Assembly (NCBI RefSeq): GCF_030815485.1
Contig: NZ_JAUSWV010000002.1
Location: forward strand, 8,122,001 to 8,186,000
Source of the DNA: Streptomyces rishiriensis
Lineage (GTDB): Bacteria; Actinomycetota; Actinomycetes; Streptomycetales; Streptomycetaceae
Reading direction: 5' to 3'
Length of the DNA stretch: 64,000 nucleotides
Positions within the stretch are counted from its first letter, which is position 1, and each line of letters starts with the position of its first letter. The position numbers and the translations under genes are program-made. Below are positions 59,445 through 64,000 of the stretch, in pieces. Below the pieces are notes generated by a model. It ran no database searches. It was not told the origin of the DNA and saw only the letters and a list, made by a program, of their open reading frames with translations.

Positions 59445-59500
59445 GAGGAGGATGCAACCTCCGCGGCTGCCCCGCGATCCAACAACGAACAAGCACAGTC

Positions 59501-59517
59501 GACAACCCTTGGTTGTC
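59501..59517. promoter_or_regulatory. palindromic LysR operator candidate
   Basis: GACAACCCTTGGTTGTC is a perfect inverted repeat (7-bp arms, 3-base centre) midway between the divergent reductase operon and the LysR gene, 17 bases before ATG 59534. It holds the T-N11-A geometry only approximately. TATGGT at 59521-59526 follows and could be the -10 of a leaderless LysR message. Confidence 0.65.
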
Positions 59518-59533
59518 ACCTATGGTGGGAGCC

Positions 59534-60478
59534 ATGGATCTCGACGTGGCGCACGTACGTGCCTTCGTGCGCACCGCCGAGGAACTGCACTTCGGACGGG
59601 CGGCCGGACAGCTTGCCATCTCCCAGCAGGCGCTGTCCAAGAGGATCGCACGGCTGGAATTCCTGCTCGGCACCGAACTGTTCCAGCGCGGCGGCAACGG
59701 CGTACGCCTCACCGAGGCCGGACAGCGTTTCCTCCTACCGGCCCGGCAGGCCGTGGCCGCCGCCGACGCCGCCGTCGCGGCAGTGGTCGTCACGGATGAT
59801 CCGTTGCGCGTAGACGTCTGGGGTCACCTCTACGCGCCGATGCGGACGCTGGCCCAAGTCGCTGGACAAGCCGGAGAGCTGACGTTGGGGCACGGGCGCG
59901 ATCTGCCGTCGGTGACGACGGCACTGCTGCGCGGCGACATCGACGCGGCCTTCGGTCGGGTCCACCCCCCGCTGCCCGCCGGCCTTGCCCACCGCCTCGT
60001 CCGCCTTGAGCCGGTGGATGCCGTACTGAGCGAGGACCATCCGCTCGCAGCCGAACCGGCGCTGCGACCGGACCAGCTGCGCGGCAGCATGCTGTGGGCG
60101 CCCGGCCCGCTGAACCGACTCGACTTCCTCCACCGGTTCGCCGACCGGTTCGCCATCCAGAACACGGCGACGAGCGTCAACCTGGGGCTGGCCCACTTCC
60201 TTGCCGAGGTGACGGAAGAGCCGCGACGCTTCTCGCTGGTACCTGCGGATGTGCCACTGCCGGAGGTCCCCGGACTGCGCTCCGTCCCCCTGGTCGATCC
60301 CACGCCGCTGTACGCCTGGTCACTGCTGTGGCGCACCGGCAGCGGGCACCCGGGACTGAACAGCCTCACCGCCGCCTGCGCGGGAGAAGCTGGGCGCAGG
60401 CGATGGCTGGAGTACGACCCGGCTCGCGACTGGCTGCCCGAACCACCCACAAGCGATCCTGGCCCCGGATCAGAATGA
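59534..60478 (+). CDS. LysR-family regulator of the reductase operon
   Basis: A 314-residue LysR protein. Helix-turn-helix at residues about 3-62 (DVAHVRAFVRTAEELHFGRAAGQLAISQQALSKRIARLEFLLGTELFQR). The effector domain (about 90-300) includes DVWGHLYAPMRTLAQVAG and AAFGRVHPPLPAGL, with C-terminal WSLLWRTGSGHPGLNSL. ATG 59534 is used: the in-frame TTG at 59513 lies inside the palindrome, and no ribosome binding site is seen, so a leaderless message is probable. It is divergent from the three-gene operon at 56792-59444 and presumably regulates it through the palindrome at 59501. Confidence 0.93.
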   Translation: MDLDVAHVRAFVRTAEELHFGRAAGQLAISQQALSKRIARLEFLLGTELFQRGGNGVRLTEAGQRFLLPARQAVAAADAAVAAVVVTDDPLRVDVWGHLYAPMRTLAQVAGQAGELTLGHGRDLPSVTTALLRGDIDAAFGRVHPPLPAGLAHRLVRLEPVDAVLSEDHPLAAEPALRPDQLRGSMLWAPGPLNRLDFLHRFADRFAIQNTATSVNLGLAHFLAEVTEEPRRFSLVPADVPLPEVPGLRSVPLVDPTPLYAWSLLWRTGSGHPGLNSLTAACAGEAGRRRWLEYDPARDWLPEPPTSDPGPGSE

Positions 60479-61193
60479 CCTCGTTGCAGACAGCGCCATT
60501 CCGCGTTTCATAGGTGGTCGCTCGTGAAACACAGGACCGCCCGACGGTCCACCTGCGGCGATCATGTTTCATGAGTTGCTGCAAATGACTTTGGACGTCT
60601 GAAACACCCTCATGAGCGATCCGAGCTCGTGAGCGACGACTTCAAGCGCGTAAAATCGCACGACTACCCGATGTCCACCTGCGCCTCGTACTCGCGATCG
60701 CCGGTATCCACACCGCAGGCTCCCTGCGTGTCGTCCAACTGCTCGCCTCCGAGCTGAACACGCTCTGGGGCAAGGTTGGAGAGCGCTGACCGCCGTTGAG
60801 ACCGAGTCCGACTGGCAGCATCCGGGCGCCGCCGTAGCCGGCGACGAGCGTGACGGGTCGTCCAGTGGCGCTAGGCATCGTCGCCCCGCTCGCTCCGAGG
60901 GACGTCCGGGTGCTGTTCCGTTGCGGTGCGCTCGCCCGGCTCGTCCCGCTCGTCCCCGGCCTGCGAGGGTGTGCGCGAGTACCAGGCGTCGTCATCAGGG
61001 GCTCCGGATTTCATGACGGCCTCGTTCGTCGCTCACCTCCATCCTCCCCTCTCAGGCCGTGGTGGAACGTCTGCGGCCTCACCGTGCGAACGGCAATCCA
61101 GCGTCGTTCAGAGAGGCGATCCGCGGCCGGCCAGCGCCCGCACCATCGGCCGTCGCCAGGTCGTCGGCACCGGCGCTGTCCGGCGCTGGTCCC
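60479..61193. other. gap with repeats and a possible gene fragment
   Basis: No intact gene. A plus-strand open stretch at 60616-60789 reads RKIARLPDVHLRLVLAIAGIHTAGSLRVVQLLASELNTLWGKV and ends in TGA; it looks like protein but has no start codon, so it may be the end of a lost gene. The GTTTCA repeats at 60505-60605 lie before it. Confidence 0.4.
60505..60605. repeat. four alternating GTTTCA/TGAAAC elements
   Basis: GTTTCA at 60505 and 60566 alternates with TGAAAC at 60525 and 60600, giving two inverted-repeat pairs with spacers of 14 and 28 bases. CATGAG follows the second and fourth copies (CATGAG at 60570 and 60611). This is AT-richer than the neighbourhood and could be a protein-binding cluster. 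Confidence 0.5.
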
Positions 61194-61469
61194 TCACACA
61201 GGGAGCATGAGGCGTAGCCGATCCACCCTTCTTTCCCCTGGACCGGTCCGGGGGACGGGTGGCGATCTGCCCGTCCCCCGGACGTGGCGGGGGGCGATCG
61301 CCGTGCTCCGGCCGGATCTGAACCAACAACGATTGCCCGAGCTCCGGCCTGGAGGCGGACGGCCGGCGGTGAGGACGGCCGCCAGTTCCGGATCGGTCTC
61401 CTTGTGGTGCTCCATCGCGGCGAGGAACTGTTCGTCGGTGAGCTCGGCGGTGACGCCGAGGTCGGCCAT
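61194..61469 (-). CDS. small protein after the molybdopterin oxidoreductase
   Basis: A 91-codon frame starting at ATG 61467-61469, 13 bases after the oxidoreductase stop. The first 35 residues (MADLGVTAELTDEQFLAAMEHHKETDPELAAVL) form a plausible acidic helical protein; the remaining part is Arg/Gly/Pro-rich and looks like random GC-rich sequence. No ribosome binding site is visible. The true gene may be short or decayed. Confidence 0.4.
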   Translation of the reverse strand: MADLGVTAELTDEQFLAAMEHHKETDPELAAVLTAGRPPPGRSSGNRCWFRSGRSTAIAPRHVRGTGRSPPVPRTGPGERRVDRLRLMLPV

Positions 61470-61482
61470 GGTGTCGGTCTGG

Positions 61483-63795
61483 TCAGACGGGTGCCGGCCG
61501 GGACCGGTCGCCCGTGGGTTCCAGGCGGACGACGATGCCCTTGGAGGTGGGCTGGTTGCTCATGTCGGCGACGCTGTCGAGCGGCACCAGGACGTTCGTC
61601 TCCGGGTAGTAGGCGGCGGCCGACCCCTTGGCCGCCGGGTAGGACACGACCTCGAAGTTCTCGGCCCGGCGCTCGGTGCCGTCCTCCCAGACGCTCACCA
61701 GGTCCACCCGGTCGCCCTGGGCGAGGCCGAGCGCGGACAGGTCGGCCGGGTTGACCAGGACGACGTGGCGGCTGCCGTGGATGCCCCGGTAGCGGTCGTT
61801 GTTGGTGTACGGGACGGTGTTCCACTGGTCGTGCGAGCGCAGGGTCTGCAGCAGCAGGTGTCCCTCGGGGGCCAGGGGGACCACCGGCTCGTTGCAGGTG
61901 AAGCGGGCCTTGCCGGTCTCGGTCCGGAACACGCCCTCGTTGACCGGGTTGGGCAGCTGGAAGCCGCCCGGGCGGGTCACCCGGGCGTTGAAGTCGTGGA
62001 AGCCCGGCACGATCCGGGAGATGCTGTCGCGGATGGTGTTGTAGTCGCCCTCGAACTTCGCCCAAGGGATGTCCCCCGTGCCGTCGACGCTGAGCCGGGC
62101 GAGCCGGCACAGGATGGCGACCTCGCTGAGCAGCATGCGCGAGGCCGGTTCGATCCGTCCCCGGGAGGTGTGCACCTCGCTCATGGAGTTCTCGACGGTG
62201 ACGAACTGCTCGCCGTCGGCCTGGACGTCACGCTCGGTGCGCCCCAGCGTCGGCAGGATCAGGGCGGTGTCGCCGCAGACGGTGTGCGAGCGGTTGAGCT
62301 TGGTCGAGATGTGGGCGGTCAGCCGGCACGTACGCATCGCCTTCTCGGTGACCTCGCTGTCGGGCGCTGCGCGCACGAAGTTCCCGGCCAGGGCGAGGAA
62401 GACCTTGACGCGGCCCTCCAGCATCGCCTTGATCGAGTTCACCGAGTCCAGGCCGTGCGGGCGCGGCGGGTCGAAGCCGAACTCCTCTCGCAGGGCGTCC
62501 AGGAAGCTGTCCGGCATCTGCTCCCAGATGCCCATGGTGCGGTCGCCCTGGACGTTGCTGTGGCCGCGCACCGGGCAGACGCCCGTGCCGGCACGTCCCA
62601 GGTTGCCGCGCAGCATCAGGAAGTTGACGATCTCCCGGATGGTGGGCACGCCGTGCTTGTGCTGGGTGATGCCCATCGCCCAGCACACGACGACGCGTTC
62701 GCTGGCGAGGACCTCGTCGCGGACCTTCTCGATCTCCTGGCGGGTCAGTCCCGTCGCCGCGCGCACGTCGTCCCAGTCGACGGTGCGGGCGTGCCGGGCG
62801 AACTCCTCGAAGCCGGAGGTGTGGGCGTCGATGAAGTCGTGGTCCAGGACGGTGCCGGGGCGCGCGTCCTCCTCCTCCAGCAGCAGCCGGTTCAGTGCCT
62901 GGAACAGGGCGAGGTCCCCGCCGGGCTTGATGTGCAGGAAACGGTCGGCGATCTGGGTGCCCCGCCCCACGATCCCGCGCGGCTTCTGCGGGTTCTTGAA
63001 GCGCCGCAGCCCCGCCTCCGGCAGCGGGTTGACCGCCACGATGCGGCCGCCGTTGCGCTTGGCCTCCTCCAGCGCGGAGAGCTGGCGCGGGTGGTTGCTG
63101 CCGGGGTTCTGCCCCACCAGGAAGATCAGGTCCGCGTGGTGGAGGTCGTCCAGGCTCACGGTGCCCTTGCCGACGCCGATGGTCTCGTTCAGGGCGAAGC
63201 CGCTGGACTCGTGGCACATGTTGCTGCAGTCGGGCAGGTTGTTGGTGCCCAGGGCGCGGGCGAAGAGCTGGAAGACGAAGGCGGCTTCGTTGCTGGCCCG
63301 GCCGGAGGTGTAGAAGACCGCCTCGTCGGGCGAGTCCAGCCCTTTGAGTTCCTGCGCGAGGACGCCCAGGGCGTCCTTCCAGCCGATGGGCTCGTAGTGG
63401 TCCGATCCGGGCCGTTTGATCATCGGCTCGGTGAGCCGGCCCTGCTGGTTGAGCCACATGTCGGAACGGGCGGCCAGGTCGGACACGCTGTGCTCGCGGA
63501 AGAAGTCGGCGGTGATCCGGCGCGTGGTGGCCTCGTCGTTGATGTGCTTGGCGCCGTTCTCGCAGTACTCGTTGCGGTGGCGCCGGCCCGGGGCGGGGTC
63601 CGCCCACGCGCAGCCGGGGCAGTCGACCCCGCCCACCTGGTTCATGGTGAGCAGGTCGACCCCGGTCTTGCGCGGGGAGGTCTGCTCCAGGGAGTACTCC
63701 AGCGCGTGCACGACGGCGGGGACCCCGGCCGCCCACTTCTTCGGCGGTGTCACGGAGAGGGAGGTATCCGGTTCCTCACCGGGCGGGTTCTGCAT
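61483..63795 (-). CDS. FdhF/YdeP-type molybdopterin oxidoreductase
   Basis: A 770-residue protein of the formate-dehydrogenase-alpha superfamily, closest in pattern to the YdeP group. The N-terminus has the Cys cluster CPGCAW (Cys59, Cys62) and EYCENGAK (Cys78), which should bind an iron-sulfur cluster or replace it. The molybdopterin domains follow: FYTSGRASNEAAFVFQLFARALGTNNLPDCSNMCHESSG (about 160-200, with a Cys where the Mo ligand lies in formate dehydrogenases), LIFLVGQNPGSNHPRQL near 228, and the C-terminal pterin domain LVNPADLSALGLAQGDRVDLVSVWEDG near 690. ATG 63795 follows AGAAAGG. Physiological substrate unknown. Needs Moco genes encoded elsewhere. Confidence 0.9.
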   Translation of the reverse strand: MQNPPGEEPDTSLSVTPPKKWAAGVPAVVHALEYSLEQTSPRKTGVDLLTMNQVGGVDCPGCAWADPAPGRRHRNEYCENGAKHINDEATTRRITADFFREHSVSDLAARSDMWLNQQGRLTEPMIKRPGSDHYEPIGWKDALGVLAQELKGLDSPDEAVFYTSGRASNEAAFVFQLFARALGTNNLPDCSNMCHESSGFALNETIGVGKGTVSLDDLHHADLIFLVGQNPGSNHPRQLSALEEAKRNGGRIVAVNPLPEAGLRRFKNPQKPRGIVGRGTQIADRFLHIKPGGDLALFQALNRLLLEEEDARPGTVLDHDFIDAHTSGFEEFARHARTVDWDDVRAATGLTRQEIEKVRDEVLASERVVVCWAMGITQHKHGVPTIREIVNFLMLRGNLGRAGTGVCPVRGHSNVQGDRTMGIWEQMPDSFLDALREEFGFDPPRPHGLDSVNSIKAMLEGRVKVFLALAGNFVRAAPDSEVTEKAMRTCRLTAHISTKLNRSHTVCGDTALILPTLGRTERDVQADGEQFVTVENSMSEVHTSRGRIEPASRMLLSEVAILCRLARLSVDGTGDIPWAKFEGDYNTIRDSISRIVPGFHDFNARVTRPGGFQLPNPVNEGVFRTETGKARFTCNEPVVPLAPEGHLLLQTLRSHDQWNTVPYTNNDRYRGIHGSRHVVLVNPADLSALGLAQGDRVDLVSVWEDGTERRAENFEVVSYPAAKGSAAAYYPETNVLVPLDSVADMSNQPTSKGIVVRLEPTGDRSRPAPV

Positions 63796-63831
63796 CGCTT
63801 GGCCTTTCTCTTGCCGTGTCGGGCGGGCAGG

Positions 63832-64000
63832 TCAGCCGACGGGCCACTGGGCGACACGGCTCCTGGGCGGTTCCGGGGTGTCGTGCTGGACACGGCCGTT
63901 GCGGATGGTGCCGCGCCAGGCGCCGCCCTCCTGGCCGAGCCCTTCGATGAAGTCCTTGAAGCTGACAAGTTCTCCGCGCACCAGCCGGGCGGCCAGCTCC
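63832..64000 (-). CDS. partial gene upstream of the molybdopterin oxidoreductase
   Basis: The last 55 codons of a minus-strand gene that continues past the right edge and ends in TGA at 63832-63834. The visible end reads ELAARLVRGELVSFKDFIEGLGQEGG and then TIRNGRVQHDTPEPPRSRV. It resembles the end of a small conserved protein but I do not recognise the family. It is 36 bases before the oxidoreductase start on the same strand, so the two are likely co-transcribed. Confidence 0.6.
   Translation of the reverse strand, partial: ELAARLVRGELVSFKDFIEGLGQEGGAWRGTIRNGRVQHDTPEPPRSRVAQWPVG

Noticed and set aside
1..64000. CRISPR arrays, rRNA genes, biosynthetic gene cluster cores
   Set aside because: No regularly spaced repeats, no rRNA-like stretches and no polyketide, peptide synthetase or terpene synthase genes were found.

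Overview
The window reads as a piece of a Streptomyces chromosome. The DNA is very GC-rich with G or C at most third codon positions, starts are often GTG or TTG, and the gene families are typical of the genus: a sugar ABC importer with no ATPase gene of its own, NarL-type two-component genes, SpoIIE-type phosphatases, an MmyB-like XRE regulator, and a secreted LamG/RHS pair. The mixture of catabolic genes, IS fragments, gene relics and polymorphic-toxin-like genes suggests an accessory region, possibly a chromosome arm (inference).

Region 1 (1-11.1 kb): the end of a LysR regulator, a truncated LacI relic, then an intact LacI regulator divergent from a five-gene glycoside-uptake operon (solute-binding lipoprotein, two permeases, GH78 alpha-L-rhamnosidase, GH3 glycosidase with a PA14 insert). 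A near-palindromic 19-bp operator lies between them. Rhamnosylated plant or microbial glycosides are the likely substrates.

Region 2 (11.4-19.2 kb): small secreted and membrane proteins, an ABC exporter half-transporter, a zinc alcohol dehydrogenase divergent from an XRE regulator, an SDR, a zinc-ribbon peptide and an APH-type kinase. Several strong hairpins mark the transcript ends.

Region 3 (19.3-31.1 kb, minus strand): a decayed PP2C phosphatase, a small three-helix membrane protein, a 2173-residue RHS protein with a distinct C-terminal tip, and a 1229-residue LamG protein upstream of it. A tandem palindrome lies just before the LamG start. This looks like a polymorphic-toxin or surface-display locus.

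Region 4 (31.4-42.3 kb): a gene graveyard with relics of an anti-sigma kinase, ArsR, LysR, a replication-relaxation protein and IS5/ISL3 transposases. Living genes sit among them: a MEDS-STAS/MEDS-ATPase pair, a STAS/GAF-PP2C pair, and a ribbon-helix-helix/Fic-like toxin-antitoxin pair.

Region 5 (42.3-48.8 kb): a Trp/Cys-rich orphan protein, a small operon with a BNR-repeat protein, and an M14 carboxypeptidase preceded by a small protein resembling a detached pro-domain and a TetR regulator.

Region 6 (49-64 kb): an IS5 relic, an MMPL transporter with a NarL-type sensor and regulator, an IS1380 relic, an HD-domain fusion protein, a small secreted protein, a three-gene oxidoreductase/hydrolase operon divergent from its likely LysR regulator, and an FdhF/YdeP-type molybdopterin oxidoreductase. 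Both window ends cut genes. I saw no tRNA, rRNA or CRISPR array.
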